Assembly (NCBI RefSeq): GCF_021043395.1
Contig: NZ_JAJNKE010000012.1
Location: 1 to 64,000, forward strand
Length of the DNA: 64,000 bases
Origin: Clostridium guangxiense
GTDB lineage: Bacteria > Bacillota > Clostridia > Clostridiales > Clostridiaceae
Direction: 5' to 3'
This document shows, one piece after another, positions 37,566-46,239 of this stretch. Each line of letters starts with the position of its first letter. Position 1 is the first letter of the stretch. Below the pieces are notes generated by a model. The model saw nothing but the letters and a program-made list of their open reading frames with translations, had not been told where the DNA came from and did not search any database. The translations under genes and the position numbers were made by a program.

Positions 37566-37622
37566 CATTATACTAAAAAATCAACATTTATTATTTAATA
37601 TGCTAATAATAAATGTTGATTT
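37566..37622 (-). promoter_or_regulatory. hairpin with T run and -10 box in the cassette A leader
   Basis: An 18-bp perfect inverted repeat (37578-37595 with 37605-37622, 9-base loop) is followed in the minus strand by TTTTTT and then TATAAT (37566-37571). The start codon is 20 bp further on. The hairpin looks like an intrinsic terminator but no minus-strand gene precedes it, so it may be an attenuator or an operator. Confidence 0.55.
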
Positions 37623-37728
37623 TAATTTAAGTAAATTATTTATAACTAAAAAACCGCGAATTATATTTTTCTGTATGCCAATACTATTATTAATTGAAAT
37701 AAATTAATACAATTGGAGGTACTGAAAT

Positions 37729-38604
37729 ATGAACGGTCAATTTTATTTAAACTTTCCAAAATCAGTTCCAGAACAACATCAAAATAAACAACCTGGAATA
37801 GAAGCTCAAATGAATCCAAAGCCAATTTTTGAAGACCCAGCATGCAATGGTTCTGGTAAATTAAAAGATAAAGTTGCTTTAATCACAGGAGGAGACAGCG
37901 GAATAGGAAAAGCTGCTTCTATAGCTTTTGCAAAGGAAGGTGCAGATGTAGCAATAGTATATTATGACGAAAAAGAAGACGCAGAAGAAACCAAGAAGAT
38001 TATAGAACAGCATAAAAGAAGATGCATTCTCATTCCAGGTGACATAACTGACGACAACTTTTGTAAAAATGCAATTCAAACTACCATAAATGACTTAAAG
38101 AAAATAGATATAGTGGTAAACAACGCTGCTGTTCAATTTGCCCAAAATAGCATTGAAGATATAACAAATGAACAACTTGAAAAAACCTTTAGAACAAATA
38201 TATTCAGCATGTTTTATATAACAAGAGCAGCACTTGCCCACTTAAAGCCTGGAGCCTCCATAATAAACACTGCTTCCATTACAGCCTACAAGGGTAACGA
38301 AAGATTAATAGATTACTCATCAACAAAAGGTGCCGTTGTTGCCTTTACTCGTTCACTTTCGCAATCTCTACTTACTAGACAAATAAGAGTAAATGCTGTT
38401 GCACCCGGTCCTGTATGGACTCCACTTATTCCATCTTCTTTTAGTCCACAAGAAGTCGGAAAATTCGGTTCGAATTCTGCCATGGGCAGACCAGCTCAAC
38501 CTGTAGAACTTGCTCCAGCTTATGTTTTTCTCGCTTCACCAGAAAGCTCATATGTTACAGGCGAAATAATACATGTAAATGGTGGGGACTTCATAGGCGG
38601 CTAA
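37729..38604 (+). CDS. SDR-family oxidoreductase (general stress protein 39 type)
   Basis: A 291-residue short-chain dehydrogenase of the extended-N-terminus group. The NAD(P) motif is ITGGDSGIGKAA, the structural motif NNAAVQ, and the catalytic residues are Ser in NTASITAY, with Tyr and Lys in DYSSTKGAV. It ends with VTGEIIHVNGGDFIGG. Relatives in Bacillus (YdaD, YhdF, YhxC) are stress-induced with unknown substrate. The 40-residue lead (VPEQHQNKQPGIEAQMNPKP) is typical. TTGGAGG precedes the ATG. Monocistronic. Confidence 0.9.
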   Translation: MNGQFYLNFPKSVPEQHQNKQPGIEAQMNPKPIFEDPACNGSGKLKDKVALITGGDSGIGKAASIAFAKEGADVAIVYYDEKEDAEETKKIIEQHKRRCILIPGDITDDNFCKNAIQTTINDLKKIDIVVNNAAVQFAQNSIEDITNEQLEKTFRTNIFSMFYITRAALAHLKPGASIINTASITAYKGNERLIDYSSTKGAVVAFTRSLSQSLLTRQIRVNAVAPGPVWTPLIPSSFSPQEVGKFGSNSAMGRPAQPVELAPAYVFLASPESSYVTGEIIHVNGGDFIGG

Positions 38605-38613
38605 AATAAATAC

Positions 38614-38658
38614 GGCGAAGCAGCAGCATTTTGAAACATTAAATACTATTGCTTCGCC
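38614..38658 (+). terminator. terminator of the SDR gene
   Basis: GGCGAAGCA (38614-38622) pairs exactly with TGCTTCGCC (38650-38658). It lies 10 bp past the SDR stop. The arm sequence recurs in the hairpin at 32641-32708 and, in part, at 4-32. Confidence 0.6.
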
Positions 38659-38697
38659 TAACCTAAAACCAAGAAACATTTTTTAACATATCCTTTT

Positions 38698-39078
38698 TTA
38701 AGTAAGATCTCCAGAATCAATTTCATGCTGAAGAATTTCATTAATACGCTTTTCAATCTTTTCTAAATCAAATCCAGCCTCTTTTTTGATACTTTTTCTA
38801 AGCATTGGACCAATTTGCTGTATATCATCGCTAATATCGTATAATAATTCCAAAGCCGCCGCAGCCTCTAACTTATCTCTTGGTACTTCTACCATATTTG
38901 CTAAAATGGAATTTTCAGTTCTAGATGCTACCATAGGCGATCTTATATCTTCAACATATACAAGCGTTCTTCTTCCTGGACCTCTTTCATCTTCAATACG
39001 CTCCAACGTTATAATTTTATCTGATCTAACAAATTTACCATATCCAAGTGGAATCATAAGACCTTCCCTGATTTCCAT
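38698..39078 (-). CDS. RemA/DUF370-like protein (tentative)
   Basis: A 126-residue cytosolic protein. Residues 7-75 (MIPLGYGKFVRSDKIITL, then RRTLVYVEDI and TENSILANM) recall the DUF370/RemA pattern, in which IGFGNxVxxxRII is followed by GRRTRAVIxxDSxHVILSA. RemA is a DNA-binding matrix regulator in Bacillus. The C-terminal part is helical and charged and is not in RemA. The family assignment is by eye only. Monocistronic; a purine-rich AAGGTGGTG lies upstream. Confidence 0.45.
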   Translation of the reverse strand: MEIREGLMIPLGYGKFVRSDKIITLERIEDERGPGRRTLVYVEDIRSPMVASRTENSILANMVEVPRDKLEAAAALELLYDISDDIQQIGPMLRKSIKKEAGFDLEKIEKRINEILQHEIDSGDLT

Positions 39079-39158
39079 GACTTTTTATCACCACCTTATA
39101 ATCTTTATACCATAGTAACTTTAATATAAGTTTTTGCTTTTATTAAACAAGTTATGCA

Positions 39159-39383
39159 ATGAATTTTAAGCTTCTATTTAAATTAAATGATACAGTTATA
39201 AGAACCAATATGTTTGCAATATTTGTGATAAAGAATTTGATAATGGTGAGATTTTTAAAATTGACAAAGGAATTTAACGAAATCTTAGATAATGTTCATA
39301 TCTTTAATGATAGATGTCTTCTAAGAAGAGAGTTATTCAATAAAGATTTTATTGGACAATTAAATGATGGTTCTAAATATTGA
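39159..39383 (+). other. doubtful small ORF, 74 residues
   Basis: An open frame of 74 codons ends in SKY; it is followed by a strong terminator. There is no ribosome site at the ATG, and the sequence (LLRRELFNKDFIGQLNDG) is not recognised. It could be the eroded end of a lost gene, since the terminator suggests transcription in this direction. Confidence 0.25.
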
Positions 39384-39432
39384 CTTGAAGAAAAGCAGCC
39401 TAAATTAGAAGATTTTAATTCTAACAAATACA

Positions 39433-39477
39433 ATTAAGAGTTCTAAATTTTATATAAAAAAATTTAGAACTCTTAAT
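39433..39477. terminator. strong bidirectional terminator
   Basis: A perfect 18-bp stem (39433-39450 with 39460-39477) with A/T flanks on both sides, between the doubtful ORF and the 3' end of the isomerase operon. Confidence 0.85.
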
Positions 39478-39528
39478 ATAAGTGTAATATTCCCTCTAAA
39501 AAAATACTATTTAAACTTTATCCTGTAT

Positions 39529-41013
39529 CTATTTATAAAAAGGATTTTCTGTTTTATAAAGTATACCTTTAGGCTGGTTAAATCCTACTTCTTTAACCCC
39601 TAAATATCTAAATAAATCAAAAACTGCTTTTCCAAAATGTCCAAATGCAACGGCTCCATGATGTGGGAAGTTATTTTGAACTAGTACGTGACGATAAAAT
39701 CTTCCCATCTCAGGAATTGCAAATACTCCAATAGCTCCAAAAGAACGTGTTGCAACTGGTAAAATTTCACCTTCTGCTACATAAGCTGTTAGCTCTGCTG
39801 CTGCATTACTTTGTAGTCTAAAGAACGTAATATCCCCAGGCACAATATCTCCTTCCAAAGTTCCTCTAGTTATGTTTGGTTCTTGATCTGGCTCCAATGC
39901 TCTTGCCATAATCTTTTGATTTTTCATAGTGCAACTTGTTAACTTGCAAGCTGCTGTATTACCACAGTGGAAACCCATAAATGTATCCTTTAGTGTATAA
40001 TCATATTTACCCTTAATTTCTGATTCATACATATCTTTTGGGACTGTATTGTTTATATCAAGTAAAGTTACAACATCTTGACTTACGCAAGTTCCAATAA
40101 ACTCACTTAATGCACCATAAATATCGACTTCACAAGCTACTGGAATTCCCCTAGATGTTAAACGGCTATTTACATAGCAAGGAACACAGCCAAATTGTGT
40201 TTGAAAAGCTGGCCAGCATTTATTTGCAAATACAACGTATTCTCTTGAACCTTTATGTGCTTCTGCCCAATCTAATAATGTAAGTTCATATTGAGCAAGC
40301 TTTGGTAAAATACCAGGCATCTTGTTGCCTTCTCCTAATTCCTTTTCCATATCAGCTACTACTGTTGGAATTCTTGAATCATTTGCATGTTCATTGAAGA
40401 AAGCAAATAAATCAAGTTCTGAATTTTCTTCTATTTCAACGCCTAAATTATATAACTGTTTTATAGGTGCATTACAAGCTAAGAAGTCTTGAGGTCTTGG
40501 TCCAAAAGAAATGATTTTTAAATTCTTTAATCCAAGTAATGCTGTAGCAACTGGCACAAAATCAGAAATCATATCTGCAACTTCTGGAGCCGTTCCTACT
40601 GGATATTCAGGGATATATGCTTTTATGTTACGAAGTGCTAAATTATAGCTTGCATTTAGCATTCCACAATATGCATCTCCACGTCCATCAGATAAATTAT
40701 CTCCACTTTCTTCGGCTGCAGCTGCAAACATAACTGGTCCATCAAATTCTTTAGCAATTAAAGTTTCTGGGCTTTCAGGTCCAAAGTTACCTAAATATAC
40801 AACTAAAGCATTTATTCCTGCTGCCTTAACGTCTTTTAAAGCTTTTCTCATATCATTTTCATTTTCTATGACTATTTTACATTCATAAATATCTCCATGA
40901 GCTTCTTTGTAATCTTCTACTACTGCTTTTCTTCTATTTGATGATAACTCCATCGGAAAACAGTCTCTACTTACGGCAACAATTCCTAATTTTACTTTTG
41001 GTATATTATTCAT
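39529..41013 (-). CDS. L-fucose/D-arabinose isomerase-like protein
   Basis: A 494-residue cytosolic protein of the fucose/arabinose isomerase family (COG2407). The alternating N-terminal half has LVVYLGNFGPESPETLIAKEFDGPVMFAAAAEE; the C-terminal half has the conserved FHCGNTAACKL and LVQNNFPHHGAVAFGHFGKA with likely metal ligands. The exact sugar is unknown; relatives convert aldoses to ketoses. I chose ATG 41013 with GGAGG 8 bases upstream. Last gene of the operon with transaldolase, transketolase and a DUF4867 protein, suggesting a pentose or deoxy-sugar route into the pentose phosphate pathway. Confidence 0.8.
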   Translation of the reverse strand: MNNIPKVKLGIVAVSRDCFPMELSSNRRKAVVEDYKEAHGDIYECKIVIENENDMRKALKDVKAAGINALVVYLGNFGPESPETLIAKEFDGPVMFAAAAEESGDNLSDGRGDAYCGMLNASYNLALRNIKAYIPEYPVGTAPEVADMISDFVPVATALLGLKNLKIISFGPRPQDFLACNAPIKQLYNLGVEIEENSELDLFAFFNEHANDSRIPTVVADMEKELGEGNKMPGILPKLAQYELTLLDWAEAHKGSREYVVFANKCWPAFQTQFGCVPCYVNSRLTSRGIPVACEVDIYGALSEFIGTCVSQDVVTLLDINNTVPKDMYESEIKGKYDYTLKDTFMGFHCGNTAACKLTSCTMKNQKIMARALEPDQEPNITRGTLEGDIVPGDITFFRLQSNAAAELTAYVAEGEILPVATRSFGAIGVFAIPEMGRFYRHVLVQNNFPHHGAVAFGHFGKAVFDLFRYLGVKEVGFNQPKGILYKTENPFYK

Positions 41014-41037
41014 TTTAAATTCCTCCATATCATATTA

Positions 41038-41661
41038 TTATTTTATTGAAATATTCTTTCCTAATAAACCTATGAAAGCTCCTTGATCACCCAAATCTGT
41101 TTCTTTATGACCAATTAGCCATTTATTTTTAGCAAAAAGCAGTGTATCTTCTCCTACCTTTTTAGGCTTATTTTCTAAAGGTAAATTTGTGCCCTTTGGT
41201 AAAACTACAACACATTTAAATCCATCTTTATTTACATTACAAGGTGCATAATGAAGGGTAGTTGCATAAACCTCAATTATAGTACCTGCTGGAACTTTAA
41301 AAGCCTCAATTTTAGAAGTATCATATGAATAATCATCTTCAATATCCTGCTGCATACCCAAAAGTAATATAAAATCAGTTACTGCTATGTTTATTTCAGA
41401 TGAACGGTGATATTCAATTGCATTTAATAAATAGTTATTTCCATTACAGTATCCTATTTGTATTTGCAATCCACCGTATTCTCTATCTTCTAGCTCTTTA
41501 TAAATTTTTAATTCTTCAAGTTCTTTAATTGATGGTTCATATATTACATCACTTGGAAGTGGTGTATTTTTCATTTTTTCTATTATTTCTTTACAATCAT
41601 AGTTTTTTAATACTCGTCCATATTTTTTAAATTCTTTATCAGTTACAGTTTTAATAATCAT
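41038..41661 (-). CDS. DUF4867 family protein
   Basis: A 207-residue protein with a cupin-like look: LQIQIGYCNGNNYLLNAIEYHRSSEINIAVTDFILLLG, then KVPAGTIIEVYATTLHYAPC, where His and Glu could bind a metal. I recall this as DUF4867, which often sits beside fucose-isomerase-like genes. It may be a sugar isomerase, epimerase or mutarotase; its biochemistry is unknown to me. It lies between the transketolase pseudogene and the isomerase on the same strand. Confidence 0.65.
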   Translation of the reverse strand: MIIKTVTDKEFKKYGRVLKNYDCKEIIEKMKNTPLPSDVIYEPSIKELEELKIYKELEDREYGGLQIQIGYCNGNNYLLNAIEYHRSSEINIAVTDFILLLGMQQDIEDDYSYDTSKIEAFKVPAGTIIEVYATTLHYAPCNVNKDGFKCVVVLPKGTNLPLENKPKKVGEDTLLFAKNKWLIGHKETDLGDQGAFIGLLGKNISIK

Positions 41662-41693
41662 ACTAATCTTCTATCTCCTTTCTTTTATATCAT

Positions 41694-43041
41694 TTACTTA
41701 CCTACCACCTTAAGAGCTTTATCAACAACATTTTCTACAGTAAATCCAAATTGCTTAAATAATTGTTCTGCTTTACCTGATGCTCCGAAAGTATCTAGTG
41801 AAATAATTTCTCCATCAAGCCCCACATATTTATGCCATCCAAAAGATGTTAATGCTTCAACTGCAACTCTTGCACAAACTTTATTTGGCATTACTGATTC
41901 TTTATAAGCTTGATCTTGAGCTTCAAATACTTCAAAGCTTGGTATGCTTATTACCCTTGCATCTATTCCTTTAGCTTCTAGTTCATCTGCTGCTTTATAA
42001 ATCAATTCAACTTCTGAGCCAGATGTCATTAATAGTACATCTGGAGTTTCTTTCTTAGAATCTTTAAGAATGTATCCTCCTTTTAATGCTCTCTTTGGGC
42101 ATCCACCATATAGTGGTAACTTTTGCCTTGTTAATACTAATGATGTTGGTGTAGTTCCATTAGTTACAGCATAATACCAAGCTGCTGCTGTTTCTTTAGA
42201 ATCCGCCGGTCTAAATACTGTCATATTTGGCATACTCCTAAGTGCTGCCAATTGTTCAATAGGTTCATGAGTTGGTCCATCTTCTCCTACTCCAATACTA
42301 TCATGTGTTAATACATAAGTTACTGGAAGTTTCATAAGAAATGCATCTTTATCAATTTCGCCACTCATCCACTTAGTATATTCTTTAGCTAGTTCTGGAT
42401 AAGCTTTTTCGTATTTTTTAAATAAGTTCTTCCAGGTTTCTTCCTTAGAAATGCCTTTTTCTATATATTTATTCATATTGGAATATACTTCATCTGGTAC
42501 ATAAAATTCAGGTTCTATCTTCCAACCTAGGTTTTCCTTCATTGCTTTTATATTTTCAGCTCCCAGCGGCTCACCATGAGCTGATGCTTTTCCTTGCTTT
42601 GCAGGACACCCAAAACCAATTTGATTTTTAACTATTATAATAGATGGCTTTGATGTTTCTTCTTTAGCTTCTTCTATAGCGCTTTCAGCCGAATTTATAT
42701 CATTTCCATCAGCGATTTTTAACACTTGCCACCCATAAGCTTCATATCTTTTAGCTACATCTTCTCTAAACGCTATATCTGTGCTTCCTTCAATTGAAAT
42801 ATTGTTTCAATCATATAATACAATTAATTTTCCAAGTCCTAATGTTCCTGCAAGCGATGATGCTTCTCCTGAAATTCCTTCCATAAGACAGCCGTCCCCA
42901 GCTATAGCATAAGTATAATGATCAACTATACTATAATTTGGTGTATTGAACTTTTCAGCGAGATATGCTTCTGCCATAGCCAAATAAATGTAGTAATGAA
43001 TATTCAAGCATTGATACATAATTTATCTAATTCTCTATTCA
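41694..43041 (-). pseudogene. tkt: transketolase pseudogene
   Basis: The remains of a ThDP-dependent transketolase. From ATG 43041 (GGAGG upstream) eight native codons, MNRELDKL, are followed by a jump to [13 protein letters not shown] in another frame, then a jump to [12 protein letters not shown]. About 100 residues of the ThDP-binding N-terminus are thus missing. The frame continues through [20 protein letters not shown] to LIVLYD and then meets an in-frame TGA (42807-42809) where relatives have Ser-Asn-Asn. After it the frame is open again (NNISIEGSTDIAFRED) and intact to the stop at 41694. Two deletions plus one nonsense change make it non-functional. Confidence 0.92.
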
Positions 43042-43052
43042 TATATTTCCTC

Positions 43053-43700
43053 CTACTTTCCAAACGCTGCTGCCCAATCTGCTTTGAATTTTTCTAATCC
43101 TTGGTCAGTTAATGGATGTTTTATCATCTGCATTACTAAATTATATGGCACGGTTGCTATATCCGCTCCTGCTTTTGCTGCTTCTATTACATGAATTGGA
43201 TTTCTTACACTAGCAGCAATTATTTTTGTACTTATTCCATGTAATGAAAAAATTTCTGATATATCTCTTACTAAATCCATTCCCACCATTGATATATCAT
43301 CTATTCTTCCAAGGAAAGGACTTACATAGGTAGCTCCTGCATTTGCTGCAAGTAGTGCTTGATTTGCTGAGAATATTAAAGTTACATTTGTTTTGATTCC
43401 TTCGCTGGCTAAAACTTTAGTTGCCTTAAGCCCTTCTGCTGTCATTGGAATCTTTACAATCATATTTTTATGAATTGCTGCAATTTTTCTTCCTTCTTTA
43501 ATCATTCCTTCTGAATCTTCACTAACAACCTCTCCACTTATTGGTCCATCAACTATTTGTGTAATCTCTTTTATGACTTCATTAAAATCTCGTCCTTCCT
43601 TCGCTATCAATGATGGATTAGTTGTAACTCCACATATAACTCCCATTTTTTCTGCTTCTCTAATGTGATCTACATTTGCTGTGTCTAAAAAAAATCTCAT
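43053..43700 (-). CDS. transaldolase, small (TalC/MipB) type
   Basis: A 215-residue TIM-barrel enzyme of the transaldolase/fructose-6-phosphate aldolase family. The Schiff-base lysine is Lys83 in [11 protein letters not shown]; the N-terminus [16 protein letters not shown] and [12 protein letters not shown] are diagnostic. It transfers a dihydroxyacetone unit between sugar phosphates in the pentose phosphate pathway. It directly precedes the transketolase pseudogene (12 bp). AAGGGGAG stands before the ATG. Confidence 0.95.
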   Translation of the reverse strand: MRFFLDTANVDHIREAEKMGVICGVTTNPSLIAKEGRDFNEVIKEITQIVDGPISGEVVSEDSEGMIKEGRKIAAIHKNMIVKIPMTAEGLKATKVLASEGIKTNVTLIFSANQALLAANAGATYVSPFLGRIDDISMVGMDLVRDISEIFSLHGISTKIIAASVRNPIHVIEAAKAGADIATVPYNLVMQMIKHPLTDQGLEKFKADWAAAFGK

Positions 43701-43785
43701 TTTTTAACTCCCCTTCTTTTTTTATAACTTTTAAAAATTTGTTTAATAAGTTTTTAAAAATAATAGAGCAGTTTATACCACTCAA

Positions 43786-44934
43786 TTATTTAATTTCTAA
43801 AAATTCTTCTATAGGCATCATTGCTGCCCCTAGTAAATAAGCTTCTCTAAAGCTTGCAATACTAATATTGCAGCTATTTCCATTAGTAAATAAATTATCC
43901 TTATAAACTTTCTTTTTCAAAATATCAATTTTATCTTTTAACAAATTATTTATGTCTCCGCCTATAACTATACTGTTGGGATCCAGAAGCATAGTTAAAT
44001 TCGATATTCCTAAAGACAATATATTTAAATACTTATCTAGTACCTCTTGAGCAATTTTATCATTTAAAATATATCTTTCTTCAAATTCATCTATATCTAC
44101 AATATTAAGATTGGTCTCTTCATTATAACTATCAATCAAACAATTCATAGAGGTATATGCTTCTAAACAACCTTTAGCACCGCACTTACATCTCCTTCCA
44201 TCAATTGATATCTTGGTATGTCCTAGTTCACCTGCTGAATTATTGCAACCTCTATATATCGTACCATTTATTATTATTCCTAAGCCTAGACCATCTGTTA
44301 TTGAAATATAAAGTAAATTTTCTATTTTATCTTTTCTATTTAAAAATTCATAATAAGCTGATAAATTAGCCTCATTTTCTACATATATTGGTACATCTAA
44401 ATATTCAAATTCTTCTTTTAAATTAAAATCTTTAACCCCAAGGAGATATGCATATTTTATTATGCCTTCTTTAAAATCTACCGTTCCAGGAATAGAAAAA
44501 GCAACTCCTAGCAATTTTATGGGATTCAAATCGTGCTTCTTCATTATTAAATCTAGATTTTGTTTAATAATAGTTATAATATTTTCTATTCCATCATTGT
44601 TATGTCTAATTCTTATATTTTCAATAACTTTTCTTTTTAAATTAACTAGTGATATTTTAATATGTTTTGGAGTTAATGCAACTCCAATTGAATACTTGCA
44701 GTTTTCATCTAATTTTATAGCAATTGCCTTTCTTCCACCAGTTGATTCCAATGATCTTACATCTTCTACAATACCTTTTTTTTTCAATTCAGCAATATTG
44801 GTAGAAACTGTAGTTATGCTTATATCTAGGATTCTAGAAATATCTAATTTGGTAATTTCATTCTTTTCTAATAATAATGTTATTATTTTTTTTCTATTTG
44901 TTTCTTTTATTTTACTATGATTTATCTCTATCAA
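43786..44934 (-). CDS. ROK-family (XylR/NagC-type) transcriptional regulator
   Basis: A 382-residue regulator. An N-terminal winged HTH (EITKLDISRILDISITTVSTNIAELKKKGIV) precedes a ROK sugar-kinase-like domain. That domain has the zinc motif CKCGAKGCLEAY and the ISITDGLGLGIIINGTIYRG loop. I chose a TTG start at 44934 because GAGAGGGG stands 9 bases upstream; the longer ATG frame (45018) adds a hydrophobic stretch without a site. It lies upstream of the transaldolase on the same strand and probably represses the sugar operon until its inducer appears. Confidence 0.85.
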   Translation of the reverse strand: MIEINHSKIKETNRKKIITLLLEKNEITKLDISRILDISITTVSTNIAELKKKGIVEDVRSLESTGGRKAIAIKLDENCKYSIGVALTPKHIKISLVNLKRKVIENIRIRHNNDGIENIITIIKQNLDLIMKKHDLNPIKLLGVAFSIPGTVDFKEGIIKYAYLLGVKDFNLKEEFEYLDVPIYVENEANLSAYYEFLNRKDKIENLLYISITDGLGLGIIINGTIYRGCNNSAGELGHTKISIDGRRCKCGAKGCLEAYTSMNCLIDSYNEETNLNIVDIDEFEERYILNDKIAQEVLDKYLNILSLGISNLTMLLDPNSIVIGGDINNLLKDKIDILKKKVYKDNLFTNGNSCNISIASFREAYLLGAAMMPIEEFLEIK

Positions 44935-45310
44935 ATTGATAATACCCCTCTCATCTATCAAATGTAGAATAATAGCTTCCTTAAATAATATCACTACTAT
45001 TATTCTGGGTAAAGACATAGATATGATTCAATACTATGCTGCATATTACCAACGTAGATACTAAAGATTCTTAATCTTAGGGTAAACTGAGTTATATTTT
45101 TCATATTAAATAACTTTTTAAAATTACTTTAATAACTATATTGTACTTACTTTATCAGTTTTAGTCAATATGCTTAGTTAAACTTTTTCATAAGCATATG
45201 TAGCTTGTTTTTATAAAATCCTTATGATATTCTACTGAAATAGGCACCGATAAATAAAATTAATATTCAATATTTCAAAAAACAATTATATATTTAAAAT
45301 AATTACTAAT
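44935..45310. other. ROK gene upstream region, no gene seen
   Basis: AT-rich, with no coding frame or recognisable regulatory motif; it ends at a strong terminator next to the island boundary. Confidence 0.3.
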
Positions 45311-45357
45311 AAAAATTAAGGGTTACAAATTTTAATAACTTGTAACCCTTAATTTTT
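45311..45357. terminator. terminator downstream of the original tRNA-Thr locus
   Basis: A perfect 18-bp stem (45311-45328 with 45340-45357) lies immediately next to the truncated tRNA copy. Before the element integrated it would have followed the tRNA-Thr gene on the minus strand. Confidence 0.85.
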
Positions 45358-45359
45358 TG

Positions 45360-45404
45360 GTGCTCCAGATAGGATTTGAACCTACGACCAACTGATTACG
45401 AATC
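45360..45404 (-). repeat. attachment site copy: 3' part of tRNA-Thr
   Basis: These 45 bp match the 3' part of the intact tRNA-Thr gene at 61204-61248 with a single mismatch (A at 45387, G at 61231). The match stops inside the anticodon arm; what follows is unrelated, so this is not a functional tRNA. It is the far-end attachment site of the integrated element. Confidence 0.92.
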
Positions 45405-45519
45405 CGTGTATATGGGTTTTATTTAGTTATTTATGGTTATATGATGTTATATTTTATCTATGTTCATAGACTTTTTTATTATATTATGTACTATACAATT
45501 ATATTATTATTAATTGTAT

Positions 45520-45540
45520 TAGGTGTATAAATAGGTGTAT
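45520..45540 (+). repeat. integrase arm-type repeats, left end
   Basis: TAGGTGTAT occurs twice (45520-45528 and 45532-45540) with a 12-bp period, 116 bp inside the left attachment site. The same pair with the same period occurs inside the right end. The matching integrase has an AP2-like N-terminal arm-binding domain. Confidence 0.65.
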
Positions 45541-45587
45541 TTTTATAGCTTTAATATGCCTATATTAATTGGTTTTATACTTAATTT

Positions 45588-46235
45588 TCACTTTAAAAAT
45601 TTGCAATTAGTATTAATATCTAATATATCAATTAAATCGTCTTTATTAATTTTTTTATCCAACCCTATTTTAAATGTATTTTTACCTGAATAATAAACAT
45701 CCAGATGATTTAATGGATGTACTATTGGATCTTGTCTTTCTAAATCATAATCATACCTTAAATATCCGGGTTCAAATGATAATAAATACAAAAGTATTTC
45801 CCAACACAATTCGTTATAAATTCCACTTTCAACTTCATATTCTTTCATAGTATTATAATATACTTCAGCCATAGATTCTAAGGATTCATTAAATTCAATT
45901 TGATGATTAAATATATCAGCTAGAATTGTAGTAATTTTACTGTCTAATTCATATTTATCGTAATATACTTTTAATTTCTTATCTTCCTCTAAAATTGAAA
46001 ACGGAAATTGAACTGTATGCATTTTTTCATCCTGACAATAAAATATTCTGCTCATTTTATTTACATATATAATTACTGTAATATCATTTTCAAGCCTAGA
46101 GTGTAAATCATCTAGTGTTACCGAGCTAATATATTTAATAGTGCCTATCAACAGTTTTATAACATCAACTTTTTCTCTAATAGCTGTACTACCACCGATC
46201 AAATACTCATTCACTTTGAATTGATATGATTTCAT
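45588..46235 (-). CDS. hypothetical protein, possibly DUF2290
   Basis: A 215-residue soluble protein, the last gene of the minus-strand island cassette, 4 bp behind the helicase gene. Its C-terminal part reads YLRYDYDLERQDPIVHPLNHLDVYY followed by TFKIGLDKKI, with a strongly conserved-looking R-Y-D-x-D...H-P-x-x-H-L-D pattern. This recalls DUF2290 proteins (RYDFDP..HPxxHLH), which I remember as occurring beside helicases. No catalytic function is known to me. The tight coupling with the helicase suggests they act together. Confidence 0.55.
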   Translation of the reverse strand: MKSYQFKVNEYLIGGSTAIREKVDVIKLLIGTIKYISSVTLDDLHSRLENDITVIIYVNKMSRIFYCQDEKMHTVQFPFSILEEDKKLKVYYDKYELDSKITTILADIFNHQIEFNESLESMAEVYYNTMKEYEVESGIYNELCWEILLYLLSFEPGYLRYDYDLERQDPIVHPLNHLDVYYSGKNTFKIGLDKKINKDDLIDILDINTNCKFLK

Positions 46236-46239
46236 AGTA

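Noticed and set aside
42807-42809. In-frame TGA in the transketolase gene read as recoding or selenocysteine
   Set aside because: Relatives have Ser here, not Cys, I see no SECIS-like need, and the same gene has two frame-destroying deletions. It is a pseudogene.
45360-45404. A second tRNA-Thr gene
   Set aside because: Only the 3' part is present; the D arm, acceptor 5' strand and half of the anticodon stem are missing. It is an attachment-site copy.
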